DNA from: an uncultured Muribaculaceae bacterium
Lineage (GTDB): Bacteria > Bacteroidota > Bacteroidia > Bacteroidales > Muribaculaceae
DNA: 64,000 bases
NCBI GenBank assembly: GCA_934590135.1
Contig: CAKTOT010000003.1
Location: 3,170-67,169 of the forward strand
Reading direction: 5' to 3'
The notes beneath the pieces are model-generated. The model was not told the origin of the DNA. It saw only the letters and a list, made by a program, of their open reading frames with translations, and searched no databases. Position numbers and translations under genes: made by a program. Positions 55,560 to 64,000 of this stretch are shown here, piece after piece (the stretch's first letter is position 1; each line of letters begins with the position of its first letter).

Positions 55560-56024
55560 TTATTCGGCGGCGATATCGGCGCATCGGACGGTGAGAATGA
55601 TGCTGTCATAGCGAATGACGCATACCGCTGTACCTGTTTCTATGGGGCTTCCGTCTTCGGATACGGCTTGCCAGCTGTCGCCGTCTATGCGTACTCTTCC
55701 GGGGTCATCCGTTCCGCCTATGCGCTCGGTTACGATGCATGTTCGGCCTATCAGGGCGTCCATATTGCTTGGTTCGGGGCGGTGATGCCGCAGCAGGCCG
55801 TAGTGCTGTAGCAGCGGCTTTCCGGCCACAAATGTGGCTATGGTGCCTATGGCGGCCAGCAGCAATTGCATTCGCAGCCCGCCGTCACAGATGGCGCCGA
55901 CCATTGCGGCCAGGCATCCGCCTACAAGGCATAGCGCGGCATAGGCCGTGGTCAGTAGTTCGATGATTACGAGTATGGCTGCGGCTATGAGCCACATCAG
56001 CCATGCGGATAGTATCGGTTCCAT
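55560..56024 (-). CDS. NfeD-family membrane protein
   Basis: 154 residues. Two or three membrane helices (about 8-70), then a soluble OB-fold at about 88-150 (IGRTCIVTERIGGTDDPG and later GTAVCVIRYDSIILTVR). This is the short NfeD type without the ClpP-like protease part, which pairs with Band-7 proteins; the Band-7 gene follows on the same strand. Confidence 0.9.
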   Translation of the reverse strand: MEPILSAWLMWLIAAAILVIIELLTTAYAALCLVGGCLAAMVGAICDGGLRMQLLLAAIGTIATFVAGKPLLQHYGLLRHHRPEPSNMDALIGRTCIVTERIGGTDDPGRVRIDGDSWQAVSEDGSPIETGTAVCVIRYDSIILTVRCADIAAE

Positions 56025-56191
56025 ATCTGTGTGTATTAGCGTTTATTTGGGGGCGTGTGTAAGCGAGTTTGGTGTGCGGAACTATGAACTATAGCTTTGG
56101 GCATCTGAATTATTATGTTCGCGTATCTGAATTATGGCGTCCGGCATCTATGATATTCGGATCTTGCTCGTGGTGTTGCGCCCGATTGCGG

Positions 56192-57988
56192 TCAGAATTG
56201 ATAAGATACTCCGAGTGTTCCGCCCAGACGTGCCGACACTACGCCGGGAATAATATAATAGCGACGGCACAGGATGTTGGTAAGCATTATATGTGCGCTG
56301 AGTCGCTCGTTGAATTGCCATGTGGCCGAGGCGCTTATGTCGTTGATATTTCCGAGGTTGATTATATCTTTATGGTAGAGGAATCCCAGACCCAGGAGTG
56401 ATGCGCTGCCCACCTCGTAGGCGCGACGTTTGGTGCGCAGGTTCCAGTCTACGGAGAGTGTCAGAGGTTCGAGCGGTCGCAGTGTTATGCCGACATTAGT
56501 CTGCCAGCGTGCGCGGTCGCGCCATAGATAGTATCCGCCGTCACCGCCGTCCTCCGATTGGGTGGCTCCTTCGATGGATGCGTGTGCCGAGAACCATTTC
56601 AGGGCTTCCCAAGCCAGTGCGGCGCGGTAGTGTATTCCGGATACTTTGGTCATTTCGTAGAAGTTGGCGCTGTTGGCCAAGGCCGGCATCAGCCATTCTT
56701 TGGCATTGGCTCCGCCGATTTCAAGGGCAATGGAGAAGCCGCTGAACGGCCCCATATTTATGCCTGCATCCAGGGTGAAGGGGATTGAGGACATGTCATA
56801 TCCGTATGCGCCGGACATATAGGGTGTGTAGGCGTATAGGTCTTCGAGGGTGTTGAGTACTTTTCCGCCGCCGACGCGTCCCCAGAGGGCTATGCGTGAG
56901 GAAATTTGCCAGTTAAGGCGTATATCCGGAGAGGCTTGGAATTTTTTGGAGAATCCGCCGTGGCTGAGGTCGAGCCGCAGGCCGAATATTCCGGTGAACG
57001 ATCCGCTGCGCAATTCGGCCGAGGGTGTGAAGGTGTATAGGGCGTTGGTGTGGTAGTCGTAGTGTGCGTAGCCGAAGAGTGCATTGTCCGAGACTTCATC
57101 GTCTGCTGCATAGGCATATAAGCCTCCGGCGGCGGGGCTGTGATGCTGCCAGGTGGCGGCTGCACGCAGACGGAAGGTCCACTTGCCTGTAGTGGCGGCT
57201 ACATTGCCGTGGATGTCGTATAGTGCTTCGGTCATCGGGTTGTTGGGCAGAAGTACGCCTGTAGAAGCTCCGGTATTGTATACGTCCTTGGTGAATCCGA
57301 AGTATCGAACCGATGCGCCGGCATCGGCGGCTAAGGCCCCGCGGTGTGACCAGTCGGCGGTGAAATATGCGCGGTTGGCGTTTTGCTTGAAAGTGTTTGC
57401 GGAACCGGACGCATATTCGGGCATTTGTGTGCTTGAGAAGGTGTATCCGACGGATGCAGCAAGCGTATTTCGGCGGTCGAGACGGTGGAGTGCATCGGCG
57501 CCTATGCGTAATTCTTGGTGCGAGTAGTCCGTTTGGGCGCGTTGTCCGTCGTAGTCATCACGGTAGCCGTGGTATTTATTGGCCAGATAGCTGACGAAGG
57601 CGCTGACGCGGCTGTCTCGTGTATTGATAAAGGTGTAACCCAGAGATGCGGCGGCGTTGGCTGCCGGCAGGTATCCGAGATTGGCATATCCGCGGAACGG
57701 GCTGACGTACAATGTGTCGCCCCAAGCTGCAGGTTCGAGCATAGTCAGGGAGGCATCTAGTCGTGCCAGAGCCGAGTAAGGCGCTGCCGATAGCCGTGGA
57801 GTGGTCACCTTGGGGGTGAGTGCCACCGGTGAGACGCCCGAGGGGCGCACGACTTGGCGATATTCGGGCTCGATTTGGCGCTCGACAACAATTTGGGTGG
57901 ACATATTCTGAGCCGTGGCGGCGATGACGCTGACGGCGGCGACCGTCAGGGCGGCGTGGCGCGGCTGTATGTGCTGTAAGAGGGTCAT
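56192..57988 (-). CDS. Outer-membrane beta-barrel protein, TonB-receptor-like, without a plug domain
   Basis: 598 residues. A hydrophobic export signal (about 8-27) precedes a stretch of proline/valine-rich sequence (about 30-70) and then many alternating amphipathic strands to the end (SAEGLFGLRLDLSHGGF-type segments, and a last strand LGGTLGVSYQF ending in Phe). No TonB box or plug motif was found, so I would not call it a transporter. It lies 86 bases downstream of the large TPR gene, a pairing I associate with Bacteroidetes genomes, and the two probably form an envelope complex (inference). Confidence 0.82.
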   Translation of the reverse strand: MTLLQHIQPRHAALTVAAVSVIAATAQNMSTQIVVERQIEPEYRQVVRPSGVSPVALTPKVTTPRLSAAPYSALARLDASLTMLEPAAWGDTLYVSPFRGYANLGYLPAANAAASLGYTFINTRDSRVSAFVSYLANKYHGYRDDYDGQRAQTDYSHQELRIGADALHRLDRRNTLAASVGYTFSSTQMPEYASGSANTFKQNANRAYFTADWSHRGALAADAGASVRYFGFTKDVYNTGASTGVLLPNNPMTEALYDIHGNVAATTGKWTFRLRAAATWQHHSPAAGGLYAYAADDEVSDNALFGYAHYDYHTNALYTFTPSAELRSGSFTGIFGLRLDLSHGGFSKKFQASPDIRLNWQISSRIALWGRVGGGKVLNTLEDLYAYTPYMSGAYGYDMSSIPFTLDAGINMGPFSGFSIALEIGGANAKEWLMPALANSANFYEMTKVSGIHYRAALAWEALKWFSAHASIEGATQSEDGGDGGYYLWRDRARWQTNVGITLRPLEPLTLSVDWNLRTKRRAYEVGSASLLGLGFLYHKDIINLGNINDISASATWQFNERLSAHIMLTNILCRRYYIIPGVVSARLGGTLGVSYQF

Positions 57989-58074
57989 ATATAATATATA
58001 ATGTATGGACGTATATTGGGTTTGGACGTACGGTATCGGTTTCGGGCCGTACCGGGTCGGTATCGTTAGCTGCT

Positions 58075-61000
58075 TTACTTGCTTCCGAGGCGTGAGTCTA
58101 TAGCGTCAAAAATGTCGGCTTCGTCACCGGTATAGTTGGAGCGTACGGCGCGTAAGTATTCATCGGCTTCGAAGACTTTGCCTTTGGCGCGCATGGCGTC
58201 ACTCAGGACGATAAATCCGCGTGCCAGCCAGTACTGGTGGGGCGTGCCCGAAGCGGTGAATGCTTCGGCTGTGGCGAGGGCTTCATCGTTCATTTGATGG
58301 TCGAGGTAGTTTTGTGCCAGATATACGGCGGCTTTGGCTCCGTAGATATCGGAGGCGTCTTTGGCCAGTTTGGACCACATCTGTCGTGCGTCTTCGTCAT
58401 TGCCGGCAAGGTGTTCGGCCAAGCCCAAGGAGAATGCCGCTTCGGTTTTGTCTTGTGCACCGAGCGTCGAGGACGATAGTACGGACTGGGCGGCATCACG
58501 CAGTGCGGCAGCATCGCCTTGGTCGCGTGCTATGCGCATCAGTCCCATACGGGCGGCGTTGGCATTTTGGGGCGTGGAAGCTCGTTGGCTCAGCTTGACC
58601 CAAGCATCGCGGGCATTGCCTTGGCGTCCTTGCGCATAGTCGTATGCAGCCACGATGGCCAGGGCGTCCTCGGCTGCTTCGGCATCGGGATATTCGGTGA
58701 CGATGGCTGATGCGTATTTGTAGGCATCATCGGTGGCTTGGCGTTCCGAAGCCTCGTCCATTAGGTAGGCAAGTGCGCGGTGGCGGTTCTGGCCTTTGGG
58801 GTAGTTCTTGAGGTAGCGGCGCATGGCTGTAATTCCACGTCCGTCAAGGTATTGTTCTTCGGCTGCTTCGAATGACAGTCGGTCCGATTCGGCTGCTTCG
58901 AGTCGTGGCGCGTTGTCTATTCCGGCGATGAATTGCTCGTAGCGCTCCATTTCGCCGGCGTCGGCGGCATAGCGTTTGAGCACTTCGGCGGCCTGGTGTG
59001 CCTCGGTGCTTGTGGGATATTCGCGTATCAGGCGTGCGTAAGTCTTGGAGGCTTCGTCTTTTCGGTCTGCATCGGCATAAATATTGGCCAGATATAGCAG
59101 AGCTTGGCGGCCTTGCTGAGTGGCCGGATACTTGGATGTGAGTTCGTCGAGCGTGCGTTCGGCGTTTTCGTTGTCATTGCTGAGCTGGTATGCTTCGGCG
59201 GTCTCGAGTAATGCCTCGGGCATCAGTGAAGATGACGGGAAGTCTTTGCGCAAACGTTGCAGCAGGCGCAGGCGTTCGGCTTGGTCGGAGTTGTATGATG
59301 CGATGACGGCTTGCTGGAACAGTGGGTAATCGCCGGCGCGAGGAGCCATTTCAAAAGCGTGGGCGTATGCCTTGCGTGCTTGTTCCCAATGTTTTTGGTA
59401 GTAATGGGCGTCGCCCAGACGTGTGTATGCGTCGGCCACGATGTGTTTGGGCATATTGTTATGGCTTTCGATGGCGTTGCGGAAAGCGTTGGCTGCCAAT
59501 CCGTAGTGTTTCAGGCCCAGCTCGGCATATCCGAGGTCGTAGTAGGCCAGACGGGCGTTGGCGTCGTTGCCGGAGGCGTCTTGGAGGTAGGCCTTGAGGT
59601 TTTCGGCGGCGTTTGCGTGCTGATTGTCAAGTAGGTATGCTTCGCCTAAGGCCATAAGTGTCTCGTGGGCCACCTTGCTGTCGTAGCCGGCAAGTTCCTT
59701 GGCTTGTTCGAGGCGTGCGATGGCGTCTCCGAGCCGTTTGGCGCCGAGGTCTCGTAATCCCAAGGCATAGAGAACTTGCTGCTTGGCGGCGAGTATTTCG
59801 GGCGAGGGATTGGTTGTGCGGTTGATCGAAGCAATGGCTGCATCGTAGTTGTGGTCGGTGACGTATCCGGCGATGATGTATCGGCGGACGATGTCACTAT
59901 GGGTGCTTTCGGGGAATACCTCGAGGTATTCCTCAAAGGTTTTGACTGACGAGCCAAAAGGTACGCTGCCGCCGCGCGACAGTGCCACAGCGTAGTTGTA
60001 ATAGGCGTTTTCGCGGGCTGAGTTATCGAAGGTCATGCGCGCGGCGTGGTCAAACGCCATTATGGCTGCGTCTGTATCGTTTTGTTTCAGTAGCGCCTGT
60101 CCGATGTACAGATAGGCATTTTGTCCCATGGCCGAGGGGCTGTCGCACACGCGGCGTAGGGTTTGTACTGCTTCGGCGTAGTCGCCGCTATTGTACTCGC
60201 TGACGCCGAGAATGTACAGCGATGTGGGTTGAGGCTCGGCGGTGGCATTGACGTATGCGCGTACGTAGGGTACGGCTTCGTCAAAGCGGTCGAGGTGGTA
60301 AAGGCTTTCGCCGGCAATACGGTTGGCCTCGGCGGTGAATTCGGTGGGAGTGGTGGTGTTGCGACCCAGCATACGACGTGCTTCTTCGAGCGAGCGGCTG
60401 TAGTCTTCGCGCACGAAGAATATTTGCGCCATGTAGTATGGCGTCATATCGCCGGGGGCTACGGTTGTATTGGCCTGTGCAAAGAGATCGAGCGCCGTGT
60501 CGTATTGGCGACGTGCATAGGCGATGTATGCGAGGTAGAATGTTGCGGCATCGCGATATTCGGGCTTGTCGCGCAGGGACATCATCAGAGTCTGTGCACT
60601 GTCGTAGTCGGCCAGCTTGAGGTAGCAGTATGCGGTACGATAGTCGTACTCGTCTTGCCTCTCGGGGGTGAGTGCGGACGCATCAACGCGGCGGTAAAGT
60701 TCGAGGGCCTTGGCATAATTGTGCTCGAATTCGATGTCGGCTATGCACATCATCACGTCTTGGCGCATCAGTGAGGCGGGATATGTATCAAGAAATTGCT
60801 CGAAACGAGCGCGTGCGCGACTGTCGCCGAGACGATGCAGACACATGGCTTCGAGCCATGCGGCTTGTTCTGTAATATTAGCATCAATCGAAGTCGGCGC
60901 GGCTTCCATGGACCGCCGTGTCTCGTCAAGTGCTGCATTATAACTGCCTGCATCGTAGAGTGCGCGTGCTCGATTGAGGGCTGCGGCTGTCGTCGGGATG

Positions 61001-61116
61001 GTCGTACTTGCACCTACACCCTGACGCGGAGCATCGGCATAATCGGGAACCGGGGCGGCTGCTTGGGCGGCGAAATTTATCGCCGCTAAAGCTGTCATTA
61101 ATACTATCTTATTCAT
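58075..61116 (-). CDS. Large periplasmic tetratricopeptide-repeat protein
   Basis: 1013 residues. A signal peptide (MNKIVLMTALAAINFAAQAA, cleavage near 20) shows export. The rest is a long array of tetratricopeptide repeats, at least fifteen by eye, such as LNRARALYDAGSYNAALDE, RQYDTALDLFAQANTTVAP, KHWEQARKAYAHAFEMAP and HLAGNDEDARQMWSKLA. Such arrays make curved solenoids that hold partner proteins; an outer-membrane assembly or envelope scaffold role is likely. It has its own consensus promoter (61179-61210) and is followed by the barrel gene. Confidence 0.9.
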   Translation of the reverse strand: MNKIVLMTALAAINFAAQAAAPVPDYADAPRQGVGASTTIPTTAAALNRARALYDAGSYNAALDETRRSMEAAPTSIDANITEQAAWLEAMCLHRLGDSRARARFEQFLDTYPASLMRQDVMMCIADIEFEHNYAKALELYRRVDASALTPERQDEYDYRTAYCYLKLADYDSAQTLMMSLRDKPEYRDAATFYLAYIAYARRQYDTALDLFAQANTTVAPGDMTPYYMAQIFFVREDYSRSLEEARRMLGRNTTTPTEFTAEANRIAGESLYHLDRFDEAVPYVRAYVNATAEPQPTSLYILGVSEYNSGDYAEAVQTLRRVCDSPSAMGQNAYLYIGQALLKQNDTDAAIMAFDHAARMTFDNSARENAYYNYAVALSRGGSVPFGSSVKTFEEYLEVFPESTHSDIVRRYIIAGYVTDHNYDAAIASINRTTNPSPEILAAKQQVLYALGLRDLGAKRLGDAIARLEQAKELAGYDSKVAHETLMALGEAYLLDNQHANAAENLKAYLQDASGNDANARLAYYDLGYAELGLKHYGLAANAFRNAIESHNNMPKHIVADAYTRLGDAHYYQKHWEQARKAYAHAFEMAPRAGDYPLFQQAVIASYNSDQAERLRLLQRLRKDFPSSSLMPEALLETAEAYQLSNDNENAERTLDELTSKYPATQQGRQALLYLANIYADADRKDEASKTYARLIREYPTSTEAHQAAEVLKRYAADAGEMERYEQFIAGIDNAPRLEAAESDRLSFEAAEEQYLDGRGITAMRRYLKNYPKGQNRHRALAYLMDEASERQATDDAYKYASAIVTEYPDAEAAEDALAIVAAYDYAQGRQGNARDAWVKLSQRASTPQNANAARMGLMRIARDQGDAAALRDAAQSVLSSSTLGAQDKTEAAFSLGLAEHLAGNDEDARQMWSKLAKDASDIYGAKAAVYLAQNYLDHQMNDEALATAEAFTASGTPHQYWLARGFIVLSDAMRAKGKVFEADEYLRAVRSNYTGDEADIFDAIDSRLGSK

Positions 61117-61178
61117 CGTTTGTGAAGTGTCGTATAAGTGTTTCGGCCGATATCACAATGCTGCGGCCATATTTGTTG

Positions 61179-61210
61179 CAAATTTAGTTATTTATCTCCG
61201 AATCCTCAAA
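61179..61210 (-). promoter_or_regulatory. Consensus promoter for the TPR/barrel pair
   Basis: On the minus strand: TTTG (61210-61207), a 20-base spacer, TAAATTTG (61186-61179). Leader about 57 bases. Confidence 0.75.
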
Positions 61211-61374
61211 TCATACGCGCACATAATGCGCGCACGCGTTGCTATAAGGACGTCAATAGGCTGCGAATATCATTCTCCGAATGGTTTATAGTGTCATACA
61301 CAGCGAGCGGCTGTACGGCGGAATGTACGGGATCGTGTATGCTAATACTCGGGAACGTGTGCGCCTAAACAAGG

Positions 61375-61409
61375 ACAGCCGGGGAGCAAAGCGCTTGCTT
61401 CCCGGCTGT
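61375..61409 (-). terminator. Terminator after ychF
   Basis: A 15-bp stem with one wobble pair (61375-61389 with 61395-61409), 41 bases past the stop at 61450. Confidence 0.8.
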
Positions 61410-61449
61410 TTAGGGCTTGTTTTGTCTTTAGACGTATATGCGGTAATGC

Positions 61450-62553
61450 TTAGACGTTGAAGCGGAAGTGCATGATGTCGCCGTCTTGCACGACATATTC
61501 TTTGCCCTCGACGCCCATTTTTCCGGCGTCGCGCACGGGACCTTCGCCGCCGAGGGTGACGTAGTCGTCGTACTTGATGACTTCGGCGCGGATAAAGCCT
61601 TTTTCGAAATCGGTGTGAATGATGCCGGCGGCTTGCGGAGCCTTGGTGCCGCGACGGAAGGTCCAGGCACGTACTTCGTCCGGACCTGCGGTAAAGTATG
61701 TCTGCAAGTCAAGCAAGGCATAGGCGGCGCGTATCAGGCGTGCCACGCCGGATTCTTCGAGTCCTATCTCGGCGAGGAATTCCTTGCGTTCTTCGTAGGT
61801 GTCCAATTCGGCAATTTCGCTCTCGGTCTGTGCGGCCACGACCATCAGGGAGGCATCCTCATCGGCTATGGCTTGGCGTACGGCTTCGACATAGGCGTTG
61901 CCGGTGGCGGCGCTGGCATCGTCGACGTTACATACATACAATACGGGTTTGGCGGTGAGCAGGAACAGTTCGCGGCTGTAGCGAATTTCGTCGGGCGTGT
62001 CCAGCTTGACCGAGCGTGCCGGACGTCCGGCATCCAACGCCTCCTTGTAGCGTCGCAGCACCTCGTATTGCATCTTGGCGGTTTTGTCACCGCCGGTTTG
62101 TGCTGCTTTTTGGGTCTTGGATATTCGGGCCTCAATGGTTTCGAGATCCTTGAGCTGGAGCTCGTAGTCAATGATTTCTTTGTCGCGTACGGGGTCGACG
62201 CTGCCGTCTACGTGGGTGACGTTATCGTCGTCGAAGCAGCGCAAGACGTGTAATATGGCGTCTGTTTCGCGGATGTTGGCGAGGAATTTGTTGCCGAGAC
62301 CTTCGCCGCGACTGGCGCCTTTGACCAGACCGGCGATGTCTACGATTTCGACGGTGGCGGGTACTACCGAGCGTGGATTACACATTTCCACCAGGCGTGT
62401 CAGACGTTCGTCCGGAACGGTGATGACGCCCACGTTGGGCTCGATGGTGCAGAAAGGAAAGTTGGCTGACTGGGCCTTGGTGTTGCTCAGACAGTTGAAA
62501 AGTGTGGACTTGCCGACATTGGGCAGTCCCACGATACCGCATTTTAGTGCCAT
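61450..62553 (-). CDS. ychF: Ribosome-binding ATPase YchF
   Basis: 367 residues. Obg-family P-loop protein: G1 [15 protein letters not shown] (8-22), G3-type [20 protein letters not shown], and NVDD in place of the usual NKxD, the change that gives ATP preference. The C-terminal TGS domain (about 280-367) ends [15 protein letters not shown]. YchF binds the 50S subunit and is linked to oxidative-stress control. A -7 box lies at 62635-62642. Confidence 0.96.
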   Translation of the reverse strand: MALKCGIVGLPNVGKSTLFNCLSNTKAQSANFPFCTIEPNVGVITVPDERLTRLVEMCNPRSVVPATVEIVDIAGLVKGASRGEGLGNKFLANIRETDAILHVLRCFDDDNVTHVDGSVDPVRDKEIIDYELQLKDLETIEARISKTQKAAQTGGDKTAKMQYEVLRRYKEALDAGRPARSVKLDTPDEIRYSRELFLLTAKPVLYVCNVDDASAATGNAYVEAVRQAIADEDASLMVVAAQTESEIAELDTYEERKEFLAEIGLEESGVARLIRAAYALLDLQTYFTAGPDEVRAWTFRRGTKAPQAAGIIHTDFEKGFIRAEVIKYDDYVTLGGEGPVRDAGKMGVEGKEYVVQDGDIMHFRFNV

Positions 62554-62634
62554 ATAATGTTGTGTATTAGATGCCTATATGGACGGAGTGTCTCGGTGAT
62601 AGGCATGGGCTGTTCTGTCTATTTTTTCGGAATG

Positions 62635-62666
62635 CAAAGGTACAAACATTCTGCCGTAATTGCAAT
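62635..62666 (-). promoter_or_regulatory. Promoter for ychF
   Basis: On the minus strand: ATTG (62666-62663), a 20-base spacer, TACCTTTG (62642-62635); partial -33 match. Leader about 75 bases. Confidence 0.6.
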
Positions 62667-62754
62667 TCGAAAGACAACGAGCTGTTATTTCAGTCTCATA
62701 GTCAGATTTTTGTCCGTTTGACTTCACTATCTGTCCCTTTTCCATTTTCATCGC

Positions 62755-63561
62755 TTATTGATTTCTTATATATTCCTGCTTACGGAGATACCAGTGTTCG
62801 TACTCTATCGGATAAAACTTTACGGCTTTTTTATAATCCTTGTAGAGGGAATCTTTGTCAATCCCATATTGATTTATCAGATGCGGGAAACGCACCATCT
62901 GAAACGGGCTGTTAAATAACTTGTACGGGCCGGTATATATATACGGAATAAAGCCGTCTATATAGCTGTATGGTATGCTGATATGCCTGCCCAAATCAGT
63001 AATAGCATTCGAAGAGCTATTCGTGTAATCTATCGGTTTGATGAATATGCCTATAGTATCTTCTCCTATAATGCAGCATAATCTGTTGCGCCATTGTGTG
63101 GTATGCCCTTTTTCATACTCTCTTGGAACAATTCTTCCGAAGGGCTTTCCCGAGTACATATTATTAGTATCCGATAGAAACTCGTTGGAAAACAACTCTG
63201 AGTCTGTAAGCGGCCTTTGATTATTATCAACAAAATATTCATGATTATCTTCAAGCAATATCAATGTGTCTCCACTCATTGCCCAAATGTTTTCATAAAC
63301 ATAGTTAGTATCATCAACCGATGACCGTTTACATATGTACGAGCTGTCGTCTCTAAGGACTAAAAGCCCTACTGTTGTAACACATCCGATCCCATTAAAA
63401 ACGTACGAGTATAAATTAAAGGCCGCATAGCCTGTCGAACGAATAATCGAATCCAGTTTCGCCTTTCCGAGCATCGGCATTTTCTCAATATTTGATGCGC
63501 CGAATATAGACAATATCGGCAATAAAAAAGCGAGGGATAGTATTCTATACTTTTTTCTCAT
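62755..63561 (-). CDS. Exported protein of unknown family; candidate immunity partner
   Basis: 268 residues with a signal peptide (MRKKYRILSLAFLLPILSIF, about 1-22) and no lipobox or other membrane helix, so probably periplasmic or outer-surface. Motifs seen: CVTTVGLLVLRDDSSYICK, YFVDNNQRPLTDSELFSNEF and a Tyr/Lys-rich C-terminus. I do not recognise the family. It is AT-richer than the rest of the window and lies 12 bases downstream of an RHS-like HExxH fragment, the layout of a toxin followed by its immunity gene (inference). It could equally be an unrelated lineage-specific protein. Confidence 0.7.
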   Translation of the reverse strand: MRKKYRILSLAFLLPILSIFGASNIEKMPMLGKAKLDSIIRSTGYAAFNLYSYVFNGIGCVTTVGLLVLRDDSSYICKRSSVDDTNYVYENIWAMSGDTLILLEDNHEYFVDNNQRPLTDSELFSNEFLSDTNNMYSGKPFGRIVPREYEKGHTTQWRNRLCCIIGEDTIGIFIKPIDYTNSSSNAITDLGRHISIPYSYIDGFIPYIYTGPYKLFNSPFQMVRFPHLINQYGIDKDSLYKDYKKAVKFYPIEYEHWYLRKQEYIRNQ

Positions 63562-63573
63562 ACATATGATAAG

Positions 63574-64000
63574 TTATGGTCTGAAAATCTTTCCGTTGCG
63601 GGTTCTAACGACTCGGTTGAACGTTTTAGCTTTTTCGTTTATATAGGGATATTTGGAGGGCGTAATGTTACCTATACTTCTTTGTCTTAGTCCAATCTTC
63701 CCATATTGTGGATTGCCAAGTATTTCTTGATTGCCGGTATGCCGTCCCGAAAATAGCTCTTCTCGGTCATATGCGGCACGTTCGTCTGTTATGTCGTAAT
63801 ATATCGCACCTCTTGATTTCATCAGTATTCCGCCACAACTTACCGCTAAGTCCAAATCTCCATTAAGAAATTGATTGCCATGCTTAAATTCATGCGCAGT
63901 ATCGCCCAAACGCAAATTTTTTATGTCATTTGATTCATTCTCCTGAAACATATATGATGGATATGCAAATGTAACTGCATCATTATCCATATTATAATAT
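63574..64000 (-). CDS. C-terminal part of an RHS-like protein with a HExxH metallopeptidase motif (5' end outside the window)
   Basis: The frame stays open through the right edge, so the ATG at 63990 is not the true start. The 138 visible residues contain a HExxH zinc-peptidase motif (AHEFKHGNQF, His at visible position 33) followed 40 residues later by DITDERAAYDREELF, where the Glu could be the third zinc ligand. This pattern resembles the C-terminal toxin-like ends of RHS/polymorphic proteins in Bacteroidetes. Base composition is AT-rich compared with the genes to the left. It may be a toxin tip, an orphan tip, or simply the end of a surface protein. Confidence 0.65.
   Translation of the reverse strand, partial: YYNMDNDAVTFAYPSYMFQENESNDIKNLRLGDTAHEFKHGNQFLNGDLDLAVSCGGILMKSRGAIYYDITDERAAYDREELFSGRHTGNQEILGNPQYGKIGLRQRSIGNITPSKYPYINEKAKTFNRVVRTRNGKIFRP

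Larger units (their letters stand above)
61117..61449. other. Intergenic region with the TPR promoter and the ychF terminator
   Basis: 333 bases. The TPR promoter is at 61179-61210, the ychF terminator at 61375-61409. The 160 bases between are without recognised features. Confidence 0.65.

Overview
The window reads as chromosomal DNA of a gut-type Bacteroidales, most likely of the Muribaculaceae or a close family. The evidence is: promoters of the Bacteroidetes type (TAnnTTTG with a TTTG about 20 bases upstream) before many genes, no strong Shine-Dalgarno sequences, a probable C-terminal type IX secretion sorting domain, a fused SecDF, Bacteroidetes-only families (DUF3256, DUF4369) and the DUF177-rpmF-fabH-era-der gene order. 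The family-level placement is an inference from gene content. Gene content is dense and mostly housekeeping. No tRNA, rRNA, CRISPR array, insertion sequence or integrase was seen.

Layout. 1-7970 (+): an envelope/surface locus with the 3' part of an unrecognised protein, a PKD lipoprotein, a GHL10 (DUF187/DigH-like) glycosyl hydrolase with fibronectin-like repeats and a T9SS-like tail, and a Big_5 lipoprotein. 8.6-11 kb (-): a Pit-type phosphate transporter with a PhoU-like tail. 11.4-16.7 kb (+): lysS, gpsA, pgi, murI. From 16.8 kb to the right edge every gene is on the minus strand: a Kef-type antiporter, asd, the DUF177-rpmF-fabH-era-der cluster, a RhlE-type helicase with a MATE exporter, a YfgM-like TPR protein, a small outer-membrane barrel, the cluster DUF3256-xseA-xseB-ybaK-aroC, a DeaD-type helicase, and a SurA/PpiD-type membrane chaperone. 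Then come a two-gene unit (57-aa basic protein plus an 1115-aa OB-fold/Schlafen-AlbA_2 protein), metK under a SAM-II-like riboswitch, a DUF4369 protein, HIT, greA, a double FMN-binding/NapH-like membrane protein with a CPBP protease, an OmpA-family porin with a very long leader, secDF, a Band-7/NfeD pair, an outer-membrane barrel with a giant TPR protein, and ychF. The right edge (62.7-64 kb) is visibly AT-richer and holds the end of an RHS-like protein with a HExxH motif followed by a small exported protein, which looks like a toxin/immunity-type module.

How the genes work together. Much of the window serves the envelope: lipid and peptidoglycan precursors (gpsA, fabH, murI), export and folding (secDF, SurA/PpiD-like, YfgM-like), outer-membrane proteins (OmpA, two barrels) and surface lipoproteins. 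The rest serves translation and RNA (lysS, rpmF, era, der, ychF, greA, two DEAD-box helicases, ybaK) and core metabolism (pgi, asd, aroC, metK).

The strongest candidates for new biology are the OB-fold/Schlafen-type protein with its previously easy-to-miss 57-aa partner and a promoter-plus-terminator arrangement in its leader; the doubly FMN-binding electron-transfer protein; the HExxH RHS tail with its neighbour; and the leader RNAs of metK and ompA.
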